64,000 bases of DNA. Origin: Myxococcaceae bacterium. Lineage in GTDB: Bacteria > Myxococcota_A > Polyangia > Polyangiales > Ga0077539. A program made the translations under genes and the position numbers. Below are positions 1-8,252 of the stretch, in pieces. The notes beneath the pieces are model-generated. The model was not told where the DNA came from. It saw only the letters and a program-made list of their open reading frames with translations, and ran no database searches. Positions within the stretch are counted from its first letter, which is position 1. Every line of letters starts with the position of its first letter. Where the stretch lies: assembly GCA_004297725.1 (NCBI GenBank), contig SCUS01000081.1, positions 166,961-230,960 on the forward strand. The letters are read 5' to 3'.

Positions 1-45
1 CGGTGGGCTTACGAACATCCCTGGGACGCGACCGTTCCACTTAAA

Positions 46-123
46 GCGTACCCCGATGGTGCCATGGCAGCGCGGTGCCGGAGGCACCCAACCAGAGCGC
101 TGCCGGGCACCGTCGGGGTACGC
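46..123. other. Long imperfect inverted repeat (branched hairpin)
   Basis: Bases 46-73 pair with 97-123 over about 27 bp, with one bulged A (64) and G-T wobbles at 57/112 and 65/105. The apex holds a second perfect hairpin: GGTGCC (74-79), loop GGA, GGCACC (83-88), followed by eight unpaired bases (89-96). It lies downstream of the minus-strand PARP operon, so it may be a terminator, a structured 3' end, a small RNA or a relic of a mobile palindrome. No coding frame explains it. The rest of 1-253 shows no gene. Confidence 0.7.
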
Positions 124-168
124 GTGTGATGAACGGGCTCGTGACGAATGGCGGGCACTTCGACAAGC

Positions 169-183
169 GCGGCGTAACGCCGC
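169..183. terminator. Small perfect hairpin downstream of the SWIM gene
   Basis: GCGGCG (169-174), loop TAA, CGCCGC (178-183). It lies about 70 bases past the stop codon of the last gene of the minus-strand operon. There is no T-tract, so termination by this stem alone is uncertain. Confidence 0.35.
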
Positions 184-253
184 ACAGATTGCTAAGTCAC
201 TCACCACGCCCCGTCCTGGATCGACCTCTCCGAAGACCTCCTTCTTCACCATG

Positions 254-1942
254 TCACGCGCCCTCCGCTTCGAGCCTGTGCATATGGCCCAGGCGCAGCG
301 CGAGCACGTGTTCGCAAGGCCCCTGCGTTAGACCATGCTTCTGCGACCAGGCGCAAGTACACGTCGCCTCGAGGATGCGCCCCGAGGCGTCCACGCCCAG
401 CATCGGGCGATATCGATAACCGTCCACGCCCTTCACGCTCCCGGAGAGCTTGTATCCATTGGACACCGGGCGCCGCGCGGTGATGAGCACGCCCCCGCTG
501 CCGAAGATCGTCTGCGCCTTCTGCCCTGCGGGCGAGGCCTCCGAGGGGGCCGGGGCCACCACCGCCGCGATGGCCTCCTTCACCGTGAAGGGCTCCGGGA
601 AGAGCTCGCGTTGTCGGTATACGCCCCCCCCGAGGTCATACATCGCCCTCCCCACCTGGCAGAGATAGGAGAGCGCGCTTCGGGTCTTCTCGACGCCGAG
701 TCCGGTGACCAGCGAGAGGCCCGACTCGGTGCCCCGGCGCTGCGCCTTGAGCGCGTCCCAGGTGGCGGTGAGCTCCAGCGGCGAGGCGTCCATGCGGCGA
801 GAGAGCAGGTCGAAGCGCCCGGCGCCGGAGGTCCAGTCGTTGTCGGTCCAGCCGGAGAGGGCGAGGGTGAAGGTGATCTCCCCGAGGTCGACCAGCCAGA
901 TGGTGGGCAGCCCGGTGCCTGCCAGGAAGACGTCGATGCGCTGCGCCGTCGGGATGATGCGGGCGAGGGTGCTCAGCCGGTCGCGCCCCCAGGTGCGGAT
1001 CGTCAAGGGCTTGGGGCCATCATAGACGGCGCTCGCGCCCATCTCGATGGCGGTCTCCCAGGGCTCGAACACCACCCGCGCCCGCTTGCCGGGGACGAGC
1101 TCCCAGCGCATCGCTCGCGGCGAGGTGCGCGCCTTGTGGCGCTTGAGGAAGCGGCAGAGGTTGTAGAGGTCGACCGGCTCGATGCGCAGCCGGGTGAGCC
1201 CCAGGGTCATGGTCGACTGAACCTGCAGAAAGCCCTTCACCCAGCTCTCGGGCAGGTCGATCTTCTTCTCCTTGTGGCTCGAGCCGCCCTCCACCGCCAT
1301 CGCCAGCCCGCTCGGGTCGATGTCGAAGCGGGTGCGCCGGTAGCTCCGCATCCGGTCGAGCTCGCCGTGCAGCGTGGCGCTGAAGTCGATGTTGGTCGTG
1401 CCGCAGGCGAACTCGTCGATCTTCTCGAAGAGGTCGTACTTCACCCCGACGCGCGCGTACGAGCTCTCGTCCTGGGAGAAGGCCTCGAAGGACAGCTCAT
1501 CGGGGTGCACCGTGATCACCGGGTCGAGCAGGTACTTCAGCTCGTACTGGTGCGTGTAGACCCACTCGAAGAACTCCGCCCGCGCCCGGTAGAAGGGCTT
1601 GAGCCGGTCGATGCGCTTCTGATCGAGCACCGCGCGCCGTGACTCCAGCGCCTCGATGCGCAGCTTCGCCTGCTCGGTGCGGTTGCCCAGGTTGGCGAGA
1701 AACTTCCGGTCCTGCTCGTCGAGCCAGGCCTTGAAGGCCAGCCGGTCTCTCGGGTGAAACTTGTAGTCGCTGACGACCACCGAATAGAGCGACGCCATCG
1801 CCTCCCGGAAGAGCGTCGGCGACCCCATGGTGCCCCGGAAGAAGGCCGGGTCGCGCACGCTGTTGGTCGCCAGCCCCACGTGGGTATCGCGCAGCCCGCT
1901 GACGATCCCGCTCTGCCCGGCGTACTTGAACTCGACGATCAC
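254..1942 (-). CDS. SWIM zinc-finger protein, last gene of the PARP operon
   Basis: A 562-residue protein whose C-terminus carries CTCAWSQKHGLTQGPCEH at about residues 528-545. This fits the SWIM pattern CxC...CxH, a zinc finger expected to bind DNA or protein partners. The first 480 residues match no family I recognise; they include a charged, probably helical stretch around residues 75-115. The start ATG overlaps the stop of the upstream WGR/HEAT gene by 4 bases, which suggests translational coupling. SWIM proteins paired with WGR proteins are known in bacteria (the yeh/MolR-type loci). The pairing with PARP and a macrodomain here is the unusual part. The biochemical role is unknown. Confidence 0.8.
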   Translation of the reverse strand: MIVEFKYAGQSGIVSGLRDTHVGLATNSVRDPAFFRGTMGSPTLFREAMASLYSVVVSDYKFHPRDRLAFKAWLDEQDRKFLANLGNRTEQAKLRIEALESRRAVLDQKRIDRLKPFYRARAEFFEWVYTHQYELKYLLDPVITVHPDELSFEAFSQDESSYARVGVKYDLFEKIDEFACGTTNIDFSATLHGELDRMRSYRRTRFDIDPSGLAMAVEGGSSHKEKKIDLPESWVKGFLQVQSTMTLGLTRLRIEPVDLYNLCRFLKRHKARTSPRAMRWELVPGKRARVVFEPWETAIEMGASAVYDGPKPLTIRTWGRDRLSTLARIIPTAQRIDVFLAGTGLPTIWLVDLGEITFTLALSGWTDNDWTSGAGRFDLLSRRMDASPLELTATWDALKAQRRGTESGLSLVTGLGVEKTRSALSYLCQVGRAMYDLGGGVYRQRELFPEPFTVKEAIAAVVAPAPSEASPAGQKAQTIFGSGGVLITARRPVSNGYKLSGSVKGVDGYRYRPMLGVDASGRILEATCTCAWSQKHGLTQGPCEHVLALRLGHMHRLEAEGA

Positions 1943-4470
1943 GCCACGGCTCCGAGCATCGACTCGACCTGCGGGTACTCCAGCTTCAGCCGCACCAGGG
2001 CGTCGAGCGCCAGCTCGAAGTCCGCCTTTCCGCGGGTGCGCACGAACTCCCCGAGCACCCTCGAAGCCACCTCCGCCTGGCGCTCGTCGCGCAATCCCCG
2101 ATCTCTCAAGAACTCCACCACCAGCCGCTTCTCACGCCGGTCGGGGAGGACGTCCAGCAGGGCCCGACGGAAGAAGGCCTCCAGCCGGGAGAGCGCCACG
2201 AATCCCTCCTTCAGGTGCGCCACCGCGAGGTCGACCGCGAAGCGTCGGATCACCGCCGAGGGGTGCTCGGCCAGCCGGTGCAGAAGCTCCGCGGAGTCGA
2301 GGGCATCGAAGTGTTTGAGGGCCATCTCGCGCCCGAAGGACTGCACATCCTCACGGTTGGAGTCGCAGAGCCCGACGATGCCGTCGAGGCCCAGCGCCGC
2401 CACGTCCACCGGGCCTCGCAGCAGCTCGAAGGCGAAGCTGCGGGTGTCCTTCCACTCGCAGTCGGTGAGCGCGAAGAGCATCGAGGGGTCGGCCTTCAGC
2501 CGGGCCACCGAGGCGCCCAGCAGGGCGTGCGCCGACTGCCGCACCGCCGCGATGTCGCTCATCGCCATCGCCAGGATGCGCTCGGTGCCCAGCAGCTCTA
2601 CCGCCTCGGGCCGCGATCCCAGCAGCGAGCCCCCCGCGACCTTCGCGGCGGTCGACCCCTTGTCGATCATCGCCAGGATCTCGTCGAGTCCGAGAATGGC
2701 ATTGAGCTCTTCGGACAAGCCATCGCGGGCGATGCGGGCGAAGCCATCATGGGCCCCCTCGGAGGGCTCAGGGCCCTGGAGGATGCCCAGCACCCGCTCC
2801 GCCAGCTCCCTCCTGAACCACGCGTCGGAGGTCGGCAGCGCCGCCAGCACCAGCGACGCGGCGGTCGAGCGCAGCAGCGCCTCGGGGGCGCCCACGAAGC
2901 GCACGATGCGCTCGATGTCGTGGGTCCACTGGTCGGAGCAGCGGGTGAGGAGCGCGACGGCGTGCTCCCGGATGACCTCCCGCTCATCGGACATCAACAC
3001 ATCGAGCAGCGCCCAGTCGGGATTCGATGGATCGAATCGCCGATCGAGCTCCTGCAAGGCGAGCTCGACGGTGTCGGGATACACCGCGGTCAGCATGTCC
3101 ACCAGCTCCTTCGCCGTCGCGAGGCGAGGGAGCTCGGGGTGCCGGGCGGTCACCGAGCGATGCGCGAACTGCTGCACCTCGATCACCTTCGCGCTCGCGA
3201 GGAGGGTGAGCAGCGGCCTCGGATAGGAGTCCCACACCGCAGGAAACGACTCGGTGCGAACCCCCTGTCCCAGCGGGATCTTCGACTTCGCACTACGAAG
3301 GGTGCTCGTCAGGTTCTTCGGATTGAACAGCAGCCGCCCGTCGAAGCGGCGGAGGATGCGGTTGAAGAGATAGACCCGCGACCACTCATCGCTGCTTCCC
3401 CTCGGCAGCTCGCGGTCTTCCGGGCGGAAGGCGGCGAGCACCGCCGCGGCGACCTCGGTGTACTTCGCGGGCCGGTAGCGGGCGAGCCTCTCCAGGTAAC
3501 GCCACGCGGTCTTCCGCACATGACGCTGGGTATAGGTGCTGAATATCCTGGTCTGTCGGCTCTGGCCGTCGAGTCCGCTCTTCACCACCGCCACCGTCGA
3601 GGCGGGCTTGCGGCTCAGCAGCTCGACGCGCCGGGCGATCACCGCGAAGGTCTCGCCGTCGTCACGGAGCGTCGAGCGCCGCAGGATGCTCTTCGTATAT
3701 CTCCAGCGGTGCGGTCGGTGGATGTCCGCGTGAACCGCCAGCACCCTCCGCACCAGCGCGACCGCCAGCGGACCGCCGATCTCGTACAGCGAGTCGAGGG
3801 CGAGAAACTGCTCCTTCACATCGAGGAGCGCGAAGACCGCCTCGAGGTCGGTGAGCGCGTCTTCATCGAAGGCCGATCCGTCGACCGCCTTCCAGGCGTC
3901 TCGCATCGCCTGCGGCAGCCGCTCGATGGCCCGTTGTGTGACCTCCGCCATCCCCACCGCGTCGCCCAGCGCCCTCACCGCCTCGGCGCCAGCGCGCCGC
4001 CTCGACAGCAGCTTGCGCGCGGCCTCGGCCCTCGCCAGCGGCGCCGCCGTGGCATCGCCCAGGCGCCCCAGGGACTCGACCACGCAGGACAGCTCGGTGC
4101 CCTCCAGCGCCGCGCGGTCGAGCAGCGGGTCGACGGCCACCCGGTCACCGATCCAACCCAGGCGCAGCGCCGAGAGGGCGCGCTTTCGGGCGCTCGGGCT
4201 GTTGAGCCGATCGAGCATGGCCCGCGCGCCGGCGCGGGTGTAGCCCTCGGCGGCGAGGTCGTCTGCGAGGTCGGCGATGCGCCCTGCGAGCTCAGTCTCC
4301 GCGAAGGGACCGTAGGCCTCCGTCCCGGTCAGCTTTCCCCTCCGGAAGAAGCGCTGGACCTTGAGGGTCACCCGCCCCGGGCTGCCAGCCAGCGGCTCCA
4401 CGGAGATGGCCACCAGCCGCTCAGGCCCGGTGGGCCGGAACATCCGCATCACGGTCCCTCGAACGCTCAT
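1939..4470 (-). CDS. WGR-like/HEAT-repeat protein (MolR-like)
   Basis: An 843-residue, mostly alpha-helical protein. Residues about 15-75 resemble a divergent WGR domain: a strand-rich stretch, then FFRRGKLTGTEAYGPF, then a helix ending AAEGYTR, as in WGR ends of the type KxxKGY. The invariant Trp is not obvious. The remainder consists of repeated 30-40 residue helical pairs typical of HEAT repeats, for example around residues 90-180 and 440-720. The start ATG is preceded by GAGGA at a suitable distance. It lies 58 bases after the macrodomain gene and overlaps the SWIM gene by 4 bases. A scaffold or target-recognition role within the ADP-ribosylation operon is inference. Confidence 0.75.
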   Translation of the reverse strand: MSVRGTVMRMFRPTGPERLVAISVEPLAGSPGRVTLKVQRFFRRGKLTGTEAYGPFAETELAGRIADLADDLAAEGYTRAGARAMLDRLNSPSARKRALSALRLGWIGDRVAVDPLLDRAALEGTELSCVVESLGRLGDATAAPLARAEAARKLLSRRRAGAEAVRALGDAVGMAEVTQRAIERLPQAMRDAWKAVDGSAFDEDALTDLEAVFALLDVKEQFLALDSLYEIGGPLAVALVRRVLAVHADIHRPHRWRYTKSILRRSTLRDDGETFAVIARRVELLSRKPASTVAVVKSGLDGQSRQTRIFSTYTQRHVRKTAWRYLERLARYRPAKYTEVAAAVLAAFRPEDRELPRGSSDEWSRVYLFNRILRRFDGRLLFNPKNLTSTLRSAKSKIPLGQGVRTESFPAVWDSYPRPLLTLLASAKVIEVQQFAHRSVTARHPELPRLATAKELVDMLTAVYPDTVELALQELDRRFDPSNPDWALLDVLMSDEREVIREHAVALLTRCSDQWTHDIERIVRFVGAPEALLRSTAASLVLAALPTSDAWFRRELAERVLGILQGPEPSEGAHDGFARIARDGLSEELNAILGLDEILAMIDKGSTAAKVAGGSLLGSRPEAVELLGTERILAMAMSDIAAVRQSAHALLGASVARLKADPSMLFALTDCEWKDTRSFAFELLRGPVDVAALGLDGIVGLCDSNREDVQSFGREMALKHFDALDSAELLHRLAEHPSAVIRRFAVDLAVAHLKEGFVALSRLEAFFRRALLDVLPDRREKRLVVEFLRDRGLRDERQAEVASRVLGEFVRTRGKADFELALDALVRLKLEYPQVESMLGAVA

Positions 4471-4528
4471 GGAGATTCCTCGGGACGCTGCGCCGGGTGC
4501 GGGCTCATGGGCAAATAACCGTCAGCGA

Positions 4529-5305
4529 CTATTCAGTGTCGTCGAAGTCGGCGAGGGGCTTGGGCTTCGGCACCACGCCGCCCACGGCCTTCGGCGGAAC
4601 CACCGGGCCCTTCGGCGGCATCACCGGCCCCTTCGGCGGGAAGAACGGGCCCTTCACGCCGGGCGCGCTCGGGGCCTTTGCCACCACCGGCGCCGGGGTG
4701 GAGGCGTCGTTGCCCAGCGCGCCGAGCTCCGACTCCAGCGCCACGCGCATGTCGTGAAAGCTCTTGAACTCCTGCGAGCGCACCAGGTTGTAGGCCGTCC
4801 ACATCAGGTCGGCGCAGATCTCCACGGGCACCTTACCCGTGTTGGCCCCGAGGCCCGGCAGCGCCACCGAGCCGATGCTCCCTGGCGACGCGACGTTCTG
4901 CATCTGCACCATCTGGAAGGCCGCCGCGCAGGCCAGCGCCACGTTGAGCGTGTCGGAGACGTCGTCCGAGCGGCCCACCATCGTCGGCGTCGAGATGAGC
5001 CACGGAGGCTTCGGGGCGCCCGTCGCCACGCAGGTGGCGTAGCCGAGCGGCATCGTCCCCTGATAGAGCCGCGCGATCTCCGACTGCACCCTCGTCTGGA
5101 TCTTCGGCCCGAGGAACTTCTTGATCACCCCGTCGAGGCCGCCGTCCATCATCCCCTTGCTGTTGGTCGGGCTCACCCAGGCGCTCGTCGCCTGGTCGGT
5201 CATCGACCCATGCACCACGATCACCTCGGGGTTGTCGACGAAGACCTCCCTCCAGGCCGCCACCATCTTCGCGTTCACATCGACCAGGATCACCTGAGCG
5301 TCCAT
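4529..5305 (-). CDS. Macrodomain (ADP-ribose-binding) protein with Pro/Lys/Gly tail
   Basis: A 258-residue protein. Residues about 1-190 read as a macrodomain. SPTNSKGMMDGGLDGVI (45-61) corresponds to the NAAN...GGGVDGAI loop of ADP-ribose binders, and LPGLGANTGKVP (about 148-160) corresponds to the phosphate-binding loop. Macrodomains bind or hydrolyse ADP-ribose, so this is the likely reader or eraser for the PARP encoded immediately upstream. From about residue 200 the protein becomes a low-complexity tail with a PPKGPV-type repeat ending in acidic residues. The repeat shows in the DNA as 21-bp units. The start is supported by GGGAGG six bases upstream. The gap from the PARP stop is 20 bases. 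Catalysis cannot be predicted. Confidence 0.8.
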   Translation of the reverse strand: MDAQVILVDVNAKMVAAWREVFVDNPEVIVVHGSMTDQATSAWVSPTNSKGMMDGGLDGVIKKFLGPKIQTRVQSEIARLYQGTMPLGYATCVATGAPKPPWLISTPTMVGRSDDVSDTLNVALACAAAFQMVQMQNVASPGSIGSVALPGLGANTGKVPVEICADLMWTAYNLVRSQEFKSFHDMRVALESELGALGNDASTPAPVVAKAPSAPGVKGPFFPPKGPVMPPKGPVVPPKAVGGVVPKPKPLADFDDTE

Positions 5306-5325
5306 CGAGCACCTCCCGCCGATCG

Positions 5326-6774
5326 CTACATCGAGAATTCGACCAGATAGTCCAGTCGCTGCTGGCGCGAGTCGTAGATCACGTACTCGTCATCGGAGAA
5401 CTGCGAGTCGACTCCAGGCTTCGAGCGCACCCCGTGGCAGGAGTGGAATCCCGCCGGGGGCTCGCTGATGCCATAGGTGATCTTGTGATAGGGCTTCATC
5501 TTCCCGAGGGCGACGCGGGCCAGCGCCATGAAGCGGGTGCCGCTCTTGCCCGGTGACGTATAGAACGCGCTCGTGCACGAGGCGTCGCCGAAGTAGATGC
5601 CGCTGCCGAGCCAGCCCGCGTCGGTGCGGTTGACCCCCATGCTCACCACGATCTTCGGCATCAGGATGCCGCGTGACAGGATGCCCACCCAGTTCTTGAT
5701 GCGAGACCCGTGGAAGAGCAGCCGCTGGTTGTCGATGTGGCTGGTGAACACCTCGTGCTCGCCCGCGCGGCGCAGCGTGTAGATGTTCTTGATCTTGATG
5801 TGGGCCGTCTTCACCCGGCTCTTCAGCACGAACTGCTCGATCTCCGTGTAGGTCGGGTGCTTGTGGTCGACGAGGTCGATGGTGCACTTGAGCGCGTCGT
5901 ACTGCTCGTCGGCCTTGCTCTCGAAGAGCACCGAGCCGCCGTCTCCGTTGACCTGGAGCATGTCCTTCATGAGCTGCAGCGTCTCCTGCTTGCCCTGGAA
6001 GTCCTCCATGGTGTCGATGACCGCCTCGTCGATGGCCGCGCGGGTGCGCCCGATGCGGTGGGGGATGGTCGTATAGAACTCCCCCGACAGGTCGATCATC
6101 TTGCTGCGGTTCTTCGACCCCTGCTGGAAGAGCTTGTAGATGTCCTGAAGGATCGACTCGCCCTTCTCGATCTGCCCCACGGTCAGGATGCCCAGCGGCG
6201 TCTCGATGCCGTTGGCGGTGATCTTCACGTTCACCGCCGTGGTCAGCGCGTTGGTCGCCTCGGCGTAGATGTACTGCACCATCTGCTGCACCGTCGGGTT
6301 CAGCGTGGACACCTTCACCGTCGCGGCCGGAAGCTCTCCCCGCGCCACCTTCTGCTCCGCCAGGCGCTTCACCGTCTTGGCGTCGATCTCCCCGGCGCTG
6401 GTGCCGCGCGCCTTCTGAGAGCCGATCTTGCTCGAGGCGAGGCTCAGCTCCTTGTAGCCCTTCGCCGAGGAGGTCTTCTCGCGATAGATGCCGTCGTAGA
6501 TGGCCTGCGCCTCGCCCAGCGTGCTGGCGTAGCGGCACTCCTTCTGCCCCGCCTCGGGGTTCTTCTCCAGGTCGTCGGTGCGACCGTAGTGCGTGAACAC
6601 CCGAAACACCGGCTTGGACTTCAGCGTCCCCTGGTGCACCTCGATCGCGTAGTACTTGTTGTGGTTGGTCTTGATGTCCGTGACCTGGAGCACGGCCTTG
6701 CGAGGGATCTCGAAGTCATCCGGAAAGGCCGGAGCGCCCGCATCGCCAAACTTCCACGACTTCACACCCGCCAT
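5326..6774 (-). CDS. WGR-PARP: bacterial poly(ADP-ribose) polymerase-like enzyme
   Basis: A 482-residue protein with the PARP1 C-terminal layout. A WGR domain lies at about 25-115 (FTHYGRTDD replaces the usual WGR core). A PARP regulatory helical domain lies at about 155-295 (PLGILTVGQIEKGESIL), and the ADP-ribosyltransferase domain at about 300-482. The H-Y-E triad is intact: His355 in LLFHGSR, Tyr394 in GSGIYFGD and Glu463 in DDEYVIYD. The Glu predicts chain elongation rather than only mono-transfer. An in-frame TTG/GTG-type extension to 6888 exists, but GGAGG five bases before the ATG at 6774 and a promoter-like pair inside the extension favour this start. It is the first gene of the operon with the macrodomain, WGR/HEAT and SWIM genes. 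Confidence 0.9.
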   Translation of the reverse strand: MAGVKSWKFGDAGAPAFPDDFEIPRKAVLQVTDIKTNHNKYYAIEVHQGTLKSKPVFRVFTHYGRTDDLEKNPEAGQKECRYASTLGEAQAIYDGIYREKTSSAKGYKELSLASSKIGSQKARGTSAGEIDAKTVKRLAEQKVARGELPAATVKVSTLNPTVQQMVQYIYAEATNALTTAVNVKITANGIETPLGILTVGQIEKGESILQDIYKLFQQGSKNRSKMIDLSGEFYTTIPHRIGRTRAAIDEAVIDTMEDFQGKQETLQLMKDMLQVNGDGGSVLFESKADEQYDALKCTIDLVDHKHPTYTEIEQFVLKSRVKTAHIKIKNIYTLRRAGEHEVFTSHIDNQRLLFHGSRIKNWVGILSRGILMPKIVVSMGVNRTDAGWLGSGIYFGDASCTSAFYTSPGKSGTRFMALARVALGKMKPYHKITYGISEPPAGFHSCHGVRSKPGVDSQFSDDEYVIYDSRQQRLDYLVEFSM

Positions 6775-6833
6775 CGCAACCTCCATCAACCCTTCTCGCG
6801 CCGCCGCCGCTTCGGGCCGCCAGCGCGCCGGGG

Positions 6834-6863
6834 AAGATAGGTCTGCGCTCGACGCCCTCGCAA
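6834..6863 (-). promoter_or_regulatory. Candidate promoter of the PARP operon
   Basis: Read on the minus strand: TTGCGA, an 18-base spacer, then TATCTT, ending about 60 bases before the PARP start codon at 6774. The spacing and -10 box are good for a sigma-70-type promoter; the -35 is moderate. Unproven. Confidence 0.4.
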
Positions 6864-6940
6864 GACCGCCCGCCGCGACCGCTGACATAGCCTGACCACC
6901 CGCGTCACGGGGAGTTCTCTTGACGCGCGCGCGGGCAGGG

Positions 6941-6963
6941 GTGTAGCCGCGGCTCAGCTACAC
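6941..6963. promoter_or_regulatory. Perfect 7-bp inverted repeat before the DHS-like gene
   Basis: GTGTAGC (6941-6947) and GCTACAC (6957-6963) flank a 9-base loop, just before the GGGAGAGAG ribosome binding site. A TTGACG box lies at 6920-6925. It could be an operator in the divergent PARP/DHS-like intergenic region or a 5' leader hairpin. Confidence 0.4.
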
Positions 6964-6978
6964 GGGAGAGAGCATCCA

Positions 6979-8247
6979 ATGGGCAAGAAGAAGAAGCACA
7001 AGCGCGAAGCGGCGGCGGTCGAGGGCGAGGAGGCGGTGGCGGCGCACGGCGAGGCGCTGCGCGGCGACTTCGAGAACACCCGCGAGGTCTCCATCGGCGG
7101 CATCACCGGCCGCGAGACCCCGGACGAGCTGCTCCGCGGGAGCTTTCCGGCCTTCGTGGGCCGCCAGGAGCGCACCGGCTACGAGCTCATGGCCCGCGCC
7201 ATGGACGAGGACTACGCCACCTTCCTGACCTTCTCCGGCGCCATGACCCCGGCGGGGCTCCACCAGTCGTGCCTCATCCCGCTCATCGAGCGCGGGCTCA
7301 TCGACTGCATCACCACCACCGGCGCCAACCTCTACCACGACGCCCACCGCATCATCGGCCACCGCATCCGCGAGATCGACCCCAACGCGGGCGACCTCGC
7401 GCTGCGCCTCGCGCGCATCATCCGCATCTACGACCTCGGCTTCTGGGAGGAGACGCTCCTCGAGACCGACATGCTCTTCAGCGCCATCCTGCAGCTGCCG
7501 CAGTTTCAGAAGCGCATGACCACGCCGGAGCTTCACTACCTGCTCGGCGAGTCCATCGCCAAGGTCGAGGAGGCCCTCGGCGTGAAGCAGCCCTCGCTGC
7601 TCGCCACCTGCTACCGCCGCGCGATCCCGATCTTCGTGGGCGCCGTGCAGGACGGCTCGATCTTCCTCAACATCGTCAAGCTGAAGCGGCTCTTCCCGGA
7701 GACCTTCAAGCTCGAGATCGACGTGAACGACGACGTCTACGAGATGGGCGCGATGCAGCACTACTGCCTGCGCGGCCTCGACAAGAAGATGGCCGTCTTC
7801 ATCCTCGGCGGCGGCGTCCCGAAGAACTACACCCTCCAGGGAGAGCCGCTGCTCGAGCAGATCCTCGGGGTGCACACCGACGGCTTCGACATCGACGTGC
7901 AGTTCTGCGTCGACCCGGTGGACAACGGCGCGCTCTCCTCCTGCCCCGCGGGCGAGGGGCACACCTGGGGCAAGGTCTCCCCCGAGGGGGTCTCGCGCTC
8001 GATGTACGTCCACGCCGACGTGACCGCGGTCTTCCCGTGGGTGACCTACGCGCTGATGAGCGACCCGAAGCGCGCCAGAGCCCACCGCCGGCTCTACGAG
8101 CACCGCGCCGAGGCCCTCAAGGCCCTCGACGCGGCCGTCCACTCGGGCCGCGACGAGCTGCTGAAGACCATCGACTACCCGGCGGTCGCCGAGGCGCTCT
8201 CCACCCCCGCGGCGGCGCCGGTGAAGGCCCGCAAGAAGAAGGGATAG
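6979..8247 (+). CDS. Deoxyhypusine synthase-like NAD-dependent aminobutyltransferase
   Basis: A 422-residue protein of the deoxyhypusine/homospermidine synthase fold. Family hallmarks are SGAMTPAGLH (86-95), ITTTGANLYHD (111-121), GGGVPKNY (277-284) and HTWGKV (328-333). Lys332 aligns with the catalytic lysine of eukaryotic deoxyhypusine synthase (SWGKI). NAD-dependent transfer of the aminobutyl group of spermidine is expected. Bacteria have no eIF5A and none is seen here, so the acceptor may be a polyamine (homospermidine synthesis) or an unknown protein. Both termini are Lys-rich. The start has GGGAGAG upstream. It is divergent from the PARP operon and separated from the next gene by 5 bases. 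Confidence 0.85.
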   Translation: MGKKKKHKREAAAVEGEEAVAAHGEALRGDFENTREVSIGGITGRETPDELLRGSFPAFVGRQERTGYELMARAMDEDYATFLTFSGAMTPAGLHQSCLIPLIERGLIDCITTTGANLYHDAHRIIGHRIREIDPNAGDLALRLARIIRIYDLGFWEETLLETDMLFSAILQLPQFQKRMTTPELHYLLGESIAKVEEALGVKQPSLLATCYRRAIPIFVGAVQDGSIFLNIVKLKRLFPETFKLEIDVNDDVYEMGAMQHYCLRGLDKKMAVFILGGGVPKNYTLQGEPLLEQILGVHTDGFDIDVQFCVDPVDNGALSSCPAGEGHTWGKVSPEGVSRSMYVHADVTAVFPWVTYALMSDPKRARAHRRLYEHRAEALKALDAAVHSGRDELLKTIDYPAVAEALSTPAAAPVKARKKKG

Positions 8248-8252
8248 ATCCG

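Noticed and set aside
6775..6888. The longer N-terminus of the PARP (38 extra residues).
   Set aside because: It has an Ala/Arg-rich sequence unlike WGR proteins, contains a promoter-like TTGCGA-N18-TATCTT pair, and the ATG at 6774 has a near-perfect GGAGG site.
7269..8252. A long alternative frame through the deoxyhypusine synthase-like gene joined to the MBL-like gene.
   Set aside because: The part before 8253 is a shifted-frame shadow of the synthase gene (His/Arg/Pro-rich); only 8253-8966 has a recognisable fold.
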